Part shown: piece after piece, positions 17,957 to 27,511 of the stretch
How the letters are laid out: each line of letters opens with the position of its first letter
Position numbering within the stretch: position 1 is the first letter of the stretch
DNA from: an uncultured Prevotella sp.
GTDB taxonomy: Bacteria > Bacteroidota > Bacteroidia > Bacteroidales > Bacteroidaceae
DNA: 38,451 nt
Direction: 5' to 3'
NCBI GenBank assembly: GCA_900314995.1
Contig: OMXK01000033.1
Span: 1-38,451 of the forward strand
Program-made: the position numbers and the translations under genes
Notes under the pieces: generated by a model
Told to the model about the DNA's origin: nothing
The model's database searches: none
The model's input: only the letters and a program-made list of their open reading frames with translations

Positions 17957-20623
17957 ATGACAGCAAACGAGATTCGCGACTCTTTCAAGAAGTTTTTTGA
18001 GTCGAAACAGCATGCCATCGTGCCCTCAGCACCGATGGTGATTAAGGATGACCCCACACTGATGTTCACTAACGCTGGTATGAACCAGTGGAAAGACATT
18101 ATATTAGGTACGCGCGACCCTGAGCCGCGTCGCAGGGCTGATACCCAGAAGTGCCTTCGCGTGAGTGGTAAGCACAATGACCTTGAGGAAGTAGGTCACG
18201 ACACTTATCACCACACTATGTTCGAGATGCTCGGCAACTGGAGCTTCGGCGACTACTTCAAGGAAGGTGCCATCGATATGGCTTGGGAATATCTGGTAGA
18301 CGTACTGAAACTGAATCCCGAAGACCTCTATGTGACGGTGTTCGAGGGCTCACCTGAAGAAAATATCCCTCGCGACGACGAGGCTGCCAAGTACTGGTCA
18401 AAGCATGTGCCAGAGGATCATATCATCAACGGCAATAAGCACGACAACTTCTGGGAGATGGGCGATACAGGCCCTTGTGGTCCTTGTTCCGAGATCCACG
18501 TAGACTCTCGTACGCCGGAACAGCGCGCTGCCAGCGGCAAGAGCGGCCGTGAGCTCGTCAATCAGGACGATCCCCAGGTGATTGAGATCTGGAATCTCGT
18601 GTTCATGCAGTTTAACCGTAAGGCAGACGGCTCACTCGAGAAACTCTCGATGAACGTGATTGACACGGGTATGGGCTTCGAGCGTCTGGTGCGCATGCTG
18701 CAGGGCAAGCACTCTAACTATGATACCGACGTGTTCCAGCCGATTATCAAGGCTGAGCAGCAGTTGACGGGACTGAAATACTTCACTTTCGAGGAGGAAG
18801 AAGAGGCAGGTGGTGCCAGTAGTTCTAGCCAGGAGAGTATTAACGTGGCGATGCGTGTGTGCGCGGATCATTTGAGGGCTGTGAGCTTCTCGATTGCGGA
18901 TGGACAGCTGCCTTCGAATGCGAAGGCGGGCTATGTGATCCGCCGAATCTTGCGCCGTGCTGTGCGTTATGCCTATACGTTCCTCGGGCAGAAGGAGTCG
19001 TTCCTTCATAAACTGGTGCCTACGCTCGTCCATGAGATGGGTGATGCTTTCCCAGAGCTGAAGGCCCAGCAGCAGCTGATCATGAAGGTGATCAAGGAAG
19101 AGGAAGAGGCTTTCCTGCGTACGCTGGATAAGGGTATCTCCATGCTGGATAAGTCCATGGAACAGTTGAAGGCTGAGGGCAAGACCGAACTCGACGGTGT
19201 ACAGGCGTTCCGCCTCTTCGACACCTACGGCTTCCCCCTCGACCTTACCGAGCTGATCTGTCGTGAGAACGGCTACACCGTCAATGAGGAGCAGTTTAAC
19301 GTGGAGATGCAGAAGCAGAAGGAGCGTGCCCGCAATGCCGCTGCCGTAGAAAACAGCGACTGGACGGAACTCGCCGCTGGCGAACAGCAGTTCGTGGGCT
19401 ACGACTATACCGAATATGAGTGCCATATCCTGCGCTACCGTAAGGTGACACAGAAGAAAAATGAGTTCTATGAACTCGTGCTCGACTATACGCCGTTCTA
19501 TGGTGAGATGGGTGGTCAGGTAGGTGACTGCGGCGTAATCTGCAATGAGGCCGAGACCATCGAGATCATCGATTCCAAGCGTGAGAATAATCAGACGGTA
19601 CATATTGTGAAGCAGTTGCCGAAGGATCCTTCAGCCCAATTCATGGCTTGTGTGGATACCGATAAGCGCGATGCTTCAGCCGCCAACCATACTGCTACCC
19701 ACCTGCTCGACTATGCCCTGAAACAGGTGCTCGGTGACCATGTGGAGCAGAAGGGCTCGTTCGTATCACCTGATACGCTGCGCTTTGACTTCTCTCATTT
19801 CCAGAAAGTTACGGACGAGGAGATCCGTCAGGTAGAGCGTATGGTGAACGAGATGATCCGCGAGGATATTCCCCTCGACGAACACCGTGAGGTGCCCTTC
19901 GACGAGGCCAAGAAACTCGGTGCCATTGCCCTCTTCGGCGAGAAATATGGTGATAAGGTGCGTGTGGTGCGCTTCGGACCGTCGTGTGAGTTCTGTGGTG
20001 GTATCCATGCCAAGGCTACGGGTAAGATCGGTTTCTTCAAGATCGTTGGCGAGAGCAGTGTCGCTGCCGGTATCCGTCGTATCGAGGCCAAGACCGGTAA
20101 GGAGTGCGAGGAGCTGTTGTATCAGACAGAAGACATTCTGAAGGCCATCAAGGGCTTCTTCAACAATGCGAAGGATCTGCAGGGCGTGATTGCGAAGTAT
20201 ATCGAGGAGCACGACTCCATGAAGAAGGATATCGAGCAGTTCCAGGCCCAGCGCGTACAGGCTCTGGCACAGGAGCTTGTAGGCAAGGCCCGTCTGGTGA
20301 ATGGTGTCACTGTCGTCACTGGCAAGTATGCGATGATGCCCAATGCCGCCAAGGACCTCGTGTTCAAGGTGCGCGAACTGAAGCCTGAGAGTCTGGTCTG
20401 TGTGGTAGGCACTGTCTTCGACGACAAACCCATGCTGAACGTGATGCTCAGCGACGATATGGTGAAGGATCACGGTTTGAATGCTGGACAGCTGGTGCGC
20501 GAGGCCGCCAAACTGATGCAGGGTGGCGGTGGTGGACAGCCCCACTTCGCCAGTGCCGGTGGTAAGAACGTCGACGGTCTCTCTGCCGCTATCGACAAGG
20601 TGATTGAATTGTGCCAGCTTTAG
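17957..20623 (+). CDS. alaS: Alanyl-tRNA synthetase
   Basis: AlaRS charges tRNA-Ala in the cytoplasm. The 888-residue protein has the class II catalytic domain ([33 protein letters not shown], the motif 3 region DTGMGFERL), the editing domain with zinc ligands in [12 protein letters not shown] and [13 protein letters not shown], and a C-terminal DHHA1 part ending in [17 protein letters not shown] low-complexity insertion of about 14 residues (279-292, [14 protein letters not shown] type) lies in the tRNA-recognition region before [14 protein letters not shown] and is not usual. ATG 17957 is chosen because an earlier in-frame ATG (17915) overlaps the -7 box. Confidence 0.97.
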   Translation: MTANEIRDSFKKFFESKQHAIVPSAPMVIKDDPTLMFTNAGMNQWKDIILGTRDPEPRRRADTQKCLRVSGKHNDLEEVGHDTYHHTMFEMLGNWSFGDYFKEGAIDMAWEYLVDVLKLNPEDLYVTVFEGSPEENIPRDDEAAKYWSKHVPEDHIINGNKHDNFWEMGDTGPCGPCSEIHVDSRTPEQRAASGKSGRELVNQDDPQVIEIWNLVFMQFNRKADGSLEKLSMNVIDTGMGFERLVRMLQGKHSNYDTDVFQPIIKAEQQLTGLKYFTFEEEEEAGGASSSSQESINVAMRVCADHLRAVSFSIADGQLPSNAKAGYVIRRILRRAVRYAYTFLGQKESFLHKLVPTLVHEMGDAFPELKAQQQLIMKVIKEEEEAFLRTLDKGISMLDKSMEQLKAEGKTELDGVQAFRLFDTYGFPLDLTELICRENGYTVNEEQFNVEMQKQKERARNAAAVENSDWTELAAGEQQFVGYDYTEYECHILRYRKVTQKKNEFYELVLDYTPFYGEMGGQVGDCGVICNEAETIEIIDSKRENNQTVHIVKQLPKDPSAQFMACVDTDKRDASAANHTATHLLDYALKQVLGDHVEQKGSFVSPDTLRFDFSHFQKVTDEEIRQVERMVNEMIREDIPLDEHREVPFDEAKKLGAIALFGEKYGDKVRVVRFGPSCEFCGGIHAKATGKIGFFKIVGESSVAAGIRRIEAKTGKECEELLYQTEDILKAIKGFFNNAKDLQGVIAKYIEEHDSMKKDIEQFQAQRVQALAQELVGKARLVNGVTVVTGKYAMMPNAAKDLVFKVRELKPESLVCVVGTVFDDKPMLNVMLSDDMVKDHGLNAGQLVREAAKLMQGGGGGQPHFASAGGKNVDGLSAAIDKVIELCQL

Positions 20624-20663
20624 TCACGAAACACTGAACAATAAACACTAAACAATAAGAACT

Positions 20664-21014
20664 ATGGCATTGAATCTGGACAAGAACCTGAAGCTCTACT
20701 ACTCCATCAAGGAGGTGGCAGAGATGTTTGACCTGAACGAGAGTACGCTACGCTATTGGGAGCAGGAGTTTCCGATGTTGAAGCCCAAGACGTCGGGTCC
20801 GGCAAAGATCCGTCAATATCAGGAGAAGGATATTGAGGTGATTCGTGCCATTCATAATCTGGTGAAGGTACGCGGCTTTAAACTGGCCTCTGCGCGGAAG
20901 ATTCTGAATCAGAACCGCAAGGGGGTCGATAAGAAAGCCGACGTGCTGGAGTCGCTGATCAACGTGCGCTCTGAACTTCAGGCGCTGCGGAAACAGTTAG
21001 ACTTCCTGCAGTAG
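20664..21014 (+). CDS. MerR-family transcriptional regulator
   Basis: A DNA-binding protein of 116 residues. The MerR winged-helix start is clear: YYSIKEVAEMFDLNESTLRY, then WEQEFPMLKPKTSGPAKIRQY, and a second helix pair with KVRGFKLASARKIL. A short coiled coil follows (SLINVRSELQALRKQLDF) for dimerisation. No effector-binding domain or metal-binding cysteines are present, so the signal it senses is unknown. This short MerR type is common in Bacteroidales. It follows alaS after 40 bases and may be cotranscribed. Confidence 0.9.
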   Translation: MALNLDKNLKLYYSIKEVAEMFDLNESTLRYWEQEFPMLKPKTSGPAKIRQYQEKDIEVIRAIHNLVKVRGFKLASARKILNQNRKGVDKKADVLESLINVRSELQALRKQLDFLQ

Positions 21015-21046
21015 AATTCTTAGGCAAGGATTTCACGGCATTATAA

Positions 21047-22027
21047 TCATGGAATCCAGGAAGATTCCTGACGAAAGACGGCTTCTGGCGTGATGGCGGA
21101 AGCCTCTTTTTGTGTGAGCTGGCGAGCCCAGGGGACGCGGGCTTTGGGATTGGCGCCGGGGCCACGATTGTTGTATTCGAGATAGCGGGCCGTCTGTTCG
21201 CGGTGCTGCTCCCAGTGATGCCAGCCTTCGGGAACGATATGCCCGCCGAGGTCACAGTTCATGAAGAGCGTATAGCCATAGTCGCGCCAGGGACGCCCCA
21301 GATAGACTTTATCCACCCCTTCGGCAGCCGTCAGGCGACAATTGTTGAAGACATAGCCGTAAGCCTGCTCCTGTGGGGTGGAGGCGGCTGTGACGTAGCT
21401 GTTGATGAGGCTCTCGATGGTGCAGTTCTCAAACCATGCCGTGGAGGGGCCGAAGATAAAGTCGGTGGTACCGCAGATGTAGCAGTCTTTGAAGAACAGC
21501 CGTGTGGCGGGCATTCCCGTATAGATGGTGTCCTGATGGCCGATAAATCGGCAGTTGATGAACACGAGCCTGTCACCCTCGGTATGCAGGGCCACGGCCT
21601 GTCCCAAGCGTGCAGAGTTGTTCTCGATGGTGAGGTTCTTCAGGGTGATGGCGTTGGCCTCGATCTTCAGCGTATAGGTGCGGAAGGTGCCCATAGGCTG
21701 TGTGCGCGCTTCAGCAGTGCCGAGTGTGACCCTGACATTGGCATGGTCGTCGTAGGTGATGATGGTCTTCTCGGCACTCTCGCCGCAAATCTCAATGTTC
21801 TGCAACCACTGGGGGATGATGAGTTTCTCCTTGTAGATGCCGTTTTTGACGTAGATCACCTTATGGTAGTCCATGAAGGCGCGACACACCTCGATGGCTT
21901 CATCGATGGTGCGGAACTCGCCTGTGCCGTCGCGGGCGACGACGATGGTATCCGGATTGTCGTATTTTCCCGCAGCCTGTGCAGCCAGCGAGAGGGTGAG
22001 TGAGATTAGTAAGAGTAGTTTTTTCAT
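21047..22027 (-). CDS. Pectinesterase (pectin methylesterase, CE8)
   Basis: A secreted carbohydrate esterase of 326 residues that removes methyl groups from pectin. The signal peptide is MKKLLLLISLTLSLAAQAAG. The right-handed beta-helix family residues are all in place: Gln143 (GQAVAL), Gln165 and Asp166 (GHQDT), Asp189 (GTTDFIFG) and Arg245 (LGRPW). It lies 8 bases after rel and appears to be the last gene of the parA-parB-rel operon. No polygalacturonate-degrading genes or SusCD pair lie nearby, so it is an isolated polysaccharide gene attached to a housekeeping operon. It converges on the MerR gene with only 32 bases between them. Confidence 0.93.
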   Translation of the reverse strand: MKKLLLLISLTLSLAAQAAGKYDNPDTIVVARDGTGEFRTIDEAIEVCRAFMDYHKVIYVKNGIYKEKLIIPQWLQNIEICGESAEKTIITYDDHANVRVTLGTAEARTQPMGTFRTYTLKIEANAITLKNLTIENNSARLGQAVALHTEGDRLVFINCRFIGHQDTIYTGMPATRLFFKDCYICGTTDFIFGPSTAWFENCTIESLINSYVTAASTPQEQAYGYVFNNCRLTAAEGVDKVYLGRPWRDYGYTLFMNCDLGGHIVPEGWHHWEQHREQTARYLEYNNRGPGANPKARVPWARQLTQKEASAITPEAVFRQESSWIP

Positions 22028-22035
22028 ATTTCGCG

Positions 22036-24300
22036 TTACATAATTTGTGAAATCTCCTTCAGGTCTGGTATCTTCTTGAGGTTATCCACGATGCTCTGCA
22101 CGTTCTCGCGGTCGTGGACGCGCAGTTCGATGCTGCCGTCGAAGATACCGTCTTCGCAGGTGATGGTGACCTTGTGGATATTCACGTTCATCTGTGATGA
22201 GATGACCTGCGTGATCTCGTTGAGCATACCCACACGGTCGATGCCGCTGATGCGGATAGAGGCCTCGAAATAGAGGATCTTGTGCATGTCCCACTTGATG
22301 TCGATGATGCGGTTGCCATAGCTTGTTTTCAGTTTGGCAGCCACAGGACAGGCGCGTTTGTGGATCTCTATCTGGTTCTTGTTGTTGATATAGCCCAGCG
22401 AATCGTCTCCGGGGATCGGGTGACAGCAGCCAGGGAACTTATACTGGTTGATATTCTCCTCAGAGATATAGATGGGCTTCTTCTTGTTGAACTTTTCCGG
22501 CACGATGAAGAGTTCCTGCTTGGGTGTCTCCTCCTTCTTCTTCCTGCCCACAAACGGCACATACTTGCGCCAGCCCTGGATACCGTCGTCCTCCGTCTTG
22601 CCGTTGAGCCTGTCAATATCCTTATCGCCCAGCAATACGATCTTCTCGCCGATGGCCTGGAGAAACTCCTGCCGCTTGCTGTAGTCGTGTAGTTCTGCCA
22701 GTTGGTCAATGATTGTCAGACTCGGCTCGAAGCCGTTTTTCTGCAGGAATGCGTTGAGCAGCTCCTCGCCTTGCCGCTGCACCTCACGGTTGTCGCGCCT
22801 GAGGATGGCCTGAATCTTGGCCTTGGCCTTGGCGGTGGAGACAAAATTGATCCACTCCGCACTGACGTGCTGCGATTTCGAGGTGAGGATCTCTACCTGG
22901 TCACCGCTATTCAGCTTATGGCTCAGGGGCACGAGCTTATGGTTCACCTTTGCTCCGATGCAGTGGCTGCCGAGGAAGGTGTGGATGGAGAAGGCGAAGT
23001 CGAGGGCGGTACATCCCGCTGGCATCGTCTTGATTTCTCCCTTTGGGGTGAAGACGAAGATCTCCGAGGCGAAGAGGTTCAGCTTGATGGTGTCGAGGAA
23101 GTCCATGGCGTCGGGCTGTGGGTCGTCGAGGATCTCCTTGATGGTGCGCAGCCAGTCGTTGAGCTCGTTCTCGTCCTCCGTATATTCCTCTTCGATACCG
23201 TCCTTGTATTTCCAGTGGGCGGCGAAACCCTGCTCCGCAATCTCGTCCATACGGTCTGAGCGGATCTGAACCTCTATCCATCGGCCCTGTTTCGACATCA
23301 GTGTCACGTGGAGTGCCTGATAGCCGTTTGCCTTGGGGTGGGAGAGCCAGTCGCGCAGACGATCGGGGTGCGACTTGTAGATCTTCGAGATGGCCACGTA
23401 GATGTTGAAGCACTCGTTGACCTCCTCTTCTCTGACGCGCGGGGTGAAGATGATGCGTACCGCGAGGATATCGTAGATCTCCTCGAAGGTGACGTGCTTG
23501 TTCTGCATCTTGTTCCAGATAGAGTAGGGGGTCTTTATTCGTTCCTTGATCTCATACTGAATGCCCATCTTCTTCAGCGCGTCCTCGATGGGGTTGGTGA
23601 ACTCGGTAAACAGTTCGTCGCGCGACATCTGTGTCGACTGCAGCTTCGCCTCGATGGACGCAAAGTCGTCGGGGTGCTCGAACTTGAAGCTGAGATTCTC
23701 GAGTTCCGACTTGATCTTGTTCAGTCCCAGGCGGTTAGCCAGTGGTGCGTAGATATAGAGCGTCTCTCCCGCAATCTTATACTGCTTGTTGGCAGGCTGA
23801 GAGTCGAGGGTGCGCATGTTGTGCAGACGGTCGCAGATCTTAATGAGGATCACGCGGATATCGTCGCTCATCGTCAGCAGCAGCTTTTTGAAGTTCTCTG
23901 CCTGTGCCGAGGCCTGCTCACCGAAGATACCACCCGAGATCTTCGTCAGACCGTCGACGATCTGTGCTATCTTTGCGCCGAAGATGTTCTGGATATCCTC
24001 TACGGTGTAGTCGGTATCCTCCACCACGTCGTGGAGCAGTGCCGAGCAGATACTTGTAGAGCCGAGTCCTATCTCAGAACAGGCAATCTGCGCTACGGCG
24101 ATGGGGTGCATGATGTAGGGTTCGCCTGACAAGCGGCGCACACCTTTGTGGGCTTGACGGGCGAAATTGAAGGCTTTCGTGATAAGATCAACTTTCTTTC
24201 TGTGGCGTGAAGCCAGATAGTCGTTTAACAGTTTCTGAAACGCGTCGTTAATCAGTTTATCATCCTGTTCTTCAATGTTGATTTGTTCCTCTACATCCAT
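22036..24300 (-). CDS. rel: Bifunctional (p)ppGpp synthetase/hydrolase
   Basis: A RelA/SpoT homologue of 754 residues that makes and degrades (p)ppGpp in the stringent response. The HD hydrolase domain is intact: HKGVRRLSGEPYIMHP near 51-66 and LLHDVVEDTDYT with His90-Asp91. The synthetase domain follows (QNKHVTFEEIYDILAVRII, then WIEVQIRSDRMDEIAEQGFA near 350). A TGS domain (IFVFTPKGEIKTMPAGCTAL) lies near 420, a zinc-finger-like part (GCCHPIPGDDSLGY) near 640 and a C-terminal ACT domain after 680. All domains are present, so a bifunctional enzyme is expected. It is 23 bases downstream of the lytic transglycosylase gene. Confidence 0.95.
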   Translation of the reverse strand: MDVEEQINIEEQDDKLINDAFQKLLNDYLASRHRKKVDLITKAFNFARQAHKGVRRLSGEPYIMHPIAVAQIACSEIGLGSTSICSALLHDVVEDTDYTVEDIQNIFGAKIAQIVDGLTKISGGIFGEQASAQAENFKKLLLTMSDDIRVILIKICDRLHNMRTLDSQPANKQYKIAGETLYIYAPLANRLGLNKIKSELENLSFKFEHPDDFASIEAKLQSTQMSRDELFTEFTNPIEDALKKMGIQYEIKERIKTPYSIWNKMQNKHVTFEEIYDILAVRIIFTPRVREEEVNECFNIYVAISKIYKSHPDRLRDWLSHPKANGYQALHVTLMSKQGRWIEVQIRSDRMDEIAEQGFAAHWKYKDGIEEEYTEDENELNDWLRTIKEILDDPQPDAMDFLDTIKLNLFASEIFVFTPKGEIKTMPAGCTALDFAFSIHTFLGSHCIGAKVNHKLVPLSHKLNSGDQVEILTSKSQHVSAEWINFVSTAKAKAKIQAILRRDNREVQRQGEELLNAFLQKNGFEPSLTIIDQLAELHDYSKRQEFLQAIGEKIVLLGDKDIDRLNGKTEDDGIQGWRKYVPFVGRKKKEETPKQELFIVPEKFNKKKPIYISEENINQYKFPGCCHPIPGDDSLGYINNKNQIEIHKRACPVAAKLKTSYGNRIIDIKWDMHKILYFEASIRISGIDRVGMLNEITQVISSQMNVNIHKVTITCEDGIFDGSIELRVHDRENVQSIVDNLKKIPDLKEISQIM

Positions 24301-24323
24301 AGACTTCTATATTTTTTTTAAAC

Positions 24324-25778
24324 TTACCTAACCTTCAGCTTCTTGCCAGCCTGGATATTGTTGCCCTTGATGCCATTCAGCTTACGCAGCTTGGCAACGG
24401 TCGTGCCGTTACGCTTGGCAATCTCCGAAAGTGTCTGTCCTTTTCTGATGGTGACTGAAGAGCCTCCGCCACCACCGCCGCCACTGTTGCGGCCTCTGCG
24501 TAGACGGGCATTCCGCTGGCTGCGGCTGCCGCGACCACTACGGCGGCTATACGCACCGCGACGGCTTCTGGAGAAGGTAGGCAGATCGTCGTTGACATCT
24601 ACCACCGCACGCTTTGTCAGGAAGTCGCTGGTGCGATAGTTGAACACGGAGTCCTGATGGTCGATGAAGTTGCTGATGTCGCTGATGGTCATCTTGATGG
24701 CCGATGGCTTGGTGGTGCCAGGCACGACGTCGTGGCGGTATTCAGGGTTCAGGGCGCGCAGCTGTTCGATATCGATATTCAGGGCCCCGGCAATCTGTCC
24801 GAGGTGGATATTCTTGTTCACGACGACGGTATCCGTCTGCATCGGCAGTTTCGTGCGCATAGGACAGATATTGTGCTCGCAGTAGTACGTCATGATATAG
24901 TTGGCGGCGATGAAGGCAGGCACGTAACCACGCGTCTCGGCGGGCAGATAGGGATACAGCTGCCAGTAGTCCTTGTCTTCGGCAGTCATCGCCTCGTCGT
25001 CAGTGCGCCCTCTCGCTGCCCTGTGGCGCTGGATGGCCTTCTTGATGTTCTGGGGCCCACAGTTGTAGGCGGCGATCACCAGGTTCCAGTCGCCGAAGAT
25101 CTGGTAGAGATCCTTCAGCAGATGGGCGGCGGCATACGATGCTTTCACGGGGTCGCGACGCTCATCGACGAGCGAGTTGATGGTCAGACCATACTGTTTG
25201 GCGGTAGCCGGCATGAACTGCCAGAGACCGCCGGCACCCACGCGCGACACCGCTTTCGGGTTCAGCGCCGACTCGATGACAGGCAGGTATTTCAGTTCCA
25301 GCGGAATCTGATAGGCCTCGAGCGCCTCCTCGAAGATAGGCACATAGAAGTTGAACGTGCCCAACATATAACTCACGGAGTAGCGCAGACGGTCTGCATA
25401 ACGGTCGATGAAACGCTGCACGATGTCGTTGTACGACAGTTCCATGACGGAGGGGATGCGCTGCAGTCGCTCGATATACACCTCTTTGGGGTACTCGGGA
25501 TTCTCGTTTGTCATCTGGCAGTCGCCGGGTGTAGCCAGATAAGTCTTCGACATATAGAGGTTCATCAGGCTGTCGAGATCATAGGTCATGGCTGCGGGGA
25601 ACTCAATGATTTCCTCGTTGCCGTCCTTATCCGTAAAATCGATTTCGTCTTCGGCACGTACCTCGGTGGTTTCTTCCTCTTCTTCTTCGCTTTCTACGTC
25701 AACGTCGTTGATTTCCACCTGGGCCTGCATGGCTCCGGTAAATAGCATCGCGGCGAGGATAAGCAATAATTTCTTCAT
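24324..25778 (-). CDS. mltD: Lytic murein transglycosylase with LysM domain
   Basis: An exported peptidoglycan-cleaving enzyme of 484 residues. The signal peptide is followed by an acidic stretch (VESEEEEEETTEVRAEDEID). The SLT domain spans about residues 155-300, with the catalytic Glu169 in LPVIESALNPKAVSRVGAGG and the motif GLWQFMPATAKQYGL. After a basic Arg/Ser/Gly linker with a run of seven glycines, a single LysM domain (RKGQTLSEIAKRNGTTVAKL) binds peptidoglycan at the C-terminus. MltD of E. coli has the same order of domains; the symbol is used in that sense. The gene is in the parAB-rel operon, 30 bases after the DUF5683 gene. Confidence 0.92.
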   Translation of the reverse strand: MKKLLLILAAMLFTGAMQAQVEINDVDVESEEEEEETTEVRAEDEIDFTDKDGNEEIIEFPAAMTYDLDSLMNLYMSKTYLATPGDCQMTNENPEYPKEVYIERLQRIPSVMELSYNDIVQRFIDRYADRLRYSVSYMLGTFNFYVPIFEEALEAYQIPLELKYLPVIESALNPKAVSRVGAGGLWQFMPATAKQYGLTINSLVDERRDPVKASYAAAHLLKDLYQIFGDWNLVIAAYNCGPQNIKKAIQRHRAARGRTDDEAMTAEDKDYWQLYPYLPAETRGYVPAFIAANYIMTYYCEHNICPMRTKLPMQTDTVVVNKNIHLGQIAGALNIDIEQLRALNPEYRHDVVPGTTKPSAIKMTISDISNFIDHQDSVFNYRTSDFLTKRAVVDVNDDLPTFSRSRRGAYSRRSGRGSRSQRNARLRRGRNSGGGGGGGSSVTIRKGQTLSEIAKRNGTTVAKLRKLNGIKGNNIQAGKKLKVR

Positions 25779-25808
25779 CTTTATTAAATATGTTATTGTG
25801 ATTGTTGA

Positions 25809-26576
25809 CTAAAAATTCAGACTACACTGTAGTCCTACTGACGAACTGTCCCATGCCTTCGCCGACGAGTGGTTGTTGATGATCGTGGGTTCCACCTTCA
25901 GGCTCAGATCCTTGGAGATGTCGAATACTGATAGCTCGGCATCGACGTAGGCATCGATCACGGAGAGGGCATAGACGCCTAGCATCACGAAGAAACTCAG
26001 GTCGCGCCAGCGGCGGAACTTGTCCTTACGTTTCTTGAAGATATCCTCGTAGTGCTTCTTGTCCTGGTCTCTGATTTGTGTGCCCAGGTGCAGGAACTCG
26101 TTGTAGCTCTGGGTAGCAGGGTCGTTATCTGTCAGGTCGTGATAAGCCTTCGAATAGTCCACATATTGGGAGTTGTTCCACGACATGGCGTAGATACATC
26201 CCATGAATCCGCCGTAGATGATGGGCAGTTTCCAGTATTTGCGGTTGTAGATCTGTCCTCCGCCAGGTATGACGAGTGCCAGCCAGAGTGCCCGCTTCGG
26301 ATCAGGGCGCCAGGTGTTCCAGTCTTTCTTCGGCTTGGGCTGTGGCTTGGCTAGTGTATCCGAGATGATGGCGAGCCCTTGCTTGACAACGCTGTCGATC
26401 TTGGCATTGTCGAGTCCAATGCTGTCGAGCACGGCCTTGTCGATCTTGATGCTGTCGAGCATGGCCTTGTCGATGCCGATACTGTCGAGCCCAAAATCAT
26501 TCTGCGCTGAAAGCCGCAGGGCGCCCAACGTCAGCATACAGAGGCAAAGGAGTGTCTTTATAATCGTGTGTCTCAA
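25809..26576 (-). CDS. DUF5683 domain protein with decapeptide repeat
   Basis: A 255-residue exported or membrane protein. After a signal peptide (MRHTIIKTLLCLCMLTLGAL, RLSAQ), residues 30-63 hold an exact 10-residue repeat of the form LDSIxIDKAx, three and a half copies. The DUF5683 core follows: KRALWLALVIPGGGQIYNRK and WKLPIIYGGFMGCIYAMSWN, then a charged middle and a second membrane segment (LSFFVMLGVYALSVIDAYVD). The family lies between parB and the lytic transglycosylase in many Bacteroidetes, as here. Its role is unknown; coupling with chromosome partition and cell-wall genes suggests an envelope function. It overlaps parB by 4 bases. Confidence 0.87.
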   Translation of the reverse strand: MRHTIIKTLLCLCMLTLGALRLSAQNDFGLDSIGIDKAMLDSIKIDKAVLDSIGLDNAKIDSVVKQGLAIISDTLAKPQPKPKKDWNTWRPDPKRALWLALVIPGGGQIYNRKYWKLPIIYGGFMGCIYAMSWNNSQYVDYSKAYHDLTDNDPATQSYNEFLHLGTQIRDQDKKHYEDIFKKRKDKFRRWRDLSFFVMLGVYALSVIDAYVDAELSVFDISKDLSLKVEPTIINNHSSAKAWDSSSVGLQCSLNF

Positions 26577-27508
26577 CCTTTTTTCTTTAGTTTGTCGAAT
26601 ATTTCAATAATGTGTTCCAACTCCTCGTCGCTATCGAAGGGAATGGTGATCTTACCCCTGTTTTCAGGGCTGCACGTCATCTTGACCTTCACGTTGAAGA
26701 GTTCACTCATACGGTCTCTCAGGATGCTGTATTCCAGCGGCAGTTGCGTCGAGGGCGGCACCTTTTTCCGCACTTCCTGCAGCGTCTCGCCGCGCTTCAG
26801 CATCTGCACCATCTCCTCCACCTTTCTCACGGAGTAGCCGTTCTTCTGCACGTCCTTGAACAGTTTCAGCTGAGCCGAAGGACTCTCGATGGAGAGCAGC
26901 GCACGGGCGTGACCCATGTCGATCTCCTTGTTCTTCAAGGCCATCTGTATCTGTGCGGGCAACTTCAGGAGTCGCAGGTAGTTCGTGATCGAGGTACGGC
27001 TCTTGCCCACCTTCGCCGAGATCTTGTCCTGCGTCATGCCCGTCAGCTCCGAGAGGTGCTGGTAGGCGAGGGCGATCTCTATGGCATTCAGGTCCTCACG
27101 CTGGATATTCTCTGCCAGCGCCATCTCCATGACGTGCTCGTCCTCTGCGGTGCGGATATAGGCAGGGAGCGATGTCAGTCCTGCGATCTGTGCAGCGCGC
27201 CAGCGGCGCTCTCCGGCGATGATCTGGAACCTGCCGTCAGCCATCTGCCGCAGGGTGATGGGGGTGATGATGCCTATCTCACGGATGCTGGCAGCCAGTT
27301 CGTTCAGCGCGTATTCGTCAAACTCATGTCGTGGCTGATTCGGATTCGCATCGATGAGGCTGATGGGGATTTCATTCAGATTGGAAGTGCCCTGGGTGTG
27401 GATGTCGCCCGTATCGATGAGCGCATCGAGCCCACGGCCCTTGCCCGTGCCGATATTGTCCAAACCGCGACCAAGGACATTACGGTCGTATTTCTTCTTG
27501 ACAGCCAT
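26573..27508 (-). CDS. parB: Chromosome partitioning protein ParB
   Basis: A ParB CTPase/DNA-clamp protein of 311 residues that binds parS sites and segregates the chromosome origin with ParA. The N-terminal domain shows IDANPNQPRHEFDEYALNEL, IREIGIITPITLRQ and the CTP-binding GERRWRAAQ. The helix-turn-helix follows with MTQDKISAKVGKSRTSITNY and a C-terminal dimer domain. A 28-residue glycine/lysine-rich leader (KKKYDRNVLGRGLDNIGTGK) precedes it, as usual in the phylum. The gene begins 3 bases after the parA stop. Confidence 0.95.
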   Translation of the reverse strand: MAVKKKYDRNVLGRGLDNIGTGKGRGLDALIDTGDIHTQGTSNLNEIPISLIDANPNQPRHEFDEYALNELAASIREIGIITPITLRQMADGRFQIIAGERRWRAAQIAGLTSLPAYIRTAEDEHVMEMALAENIQREDLNAIEIALAYQHLSELTGMTQDKISAKVGKSRTSITNYLRLLKLPAQIQMALKNKEIDMGHARALLSIESPSAQLKLFKDVQKNGYSVRKVEEMVQMLKRGETLQEVRKKVPPSTQLPLEYSILRDRMSELFNVKVKMTCSPENRGKITIPFDSDEELEHIIEIFDKLKKKG

Positions 27509-27511
27509 AGT

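Noticed and set aside
24657-25745. Long open frame antisense to the lytic transglycosylase gene
   Set aside because: It mirrors the codon pattern of a clear gene on the other strand and has no family motif.
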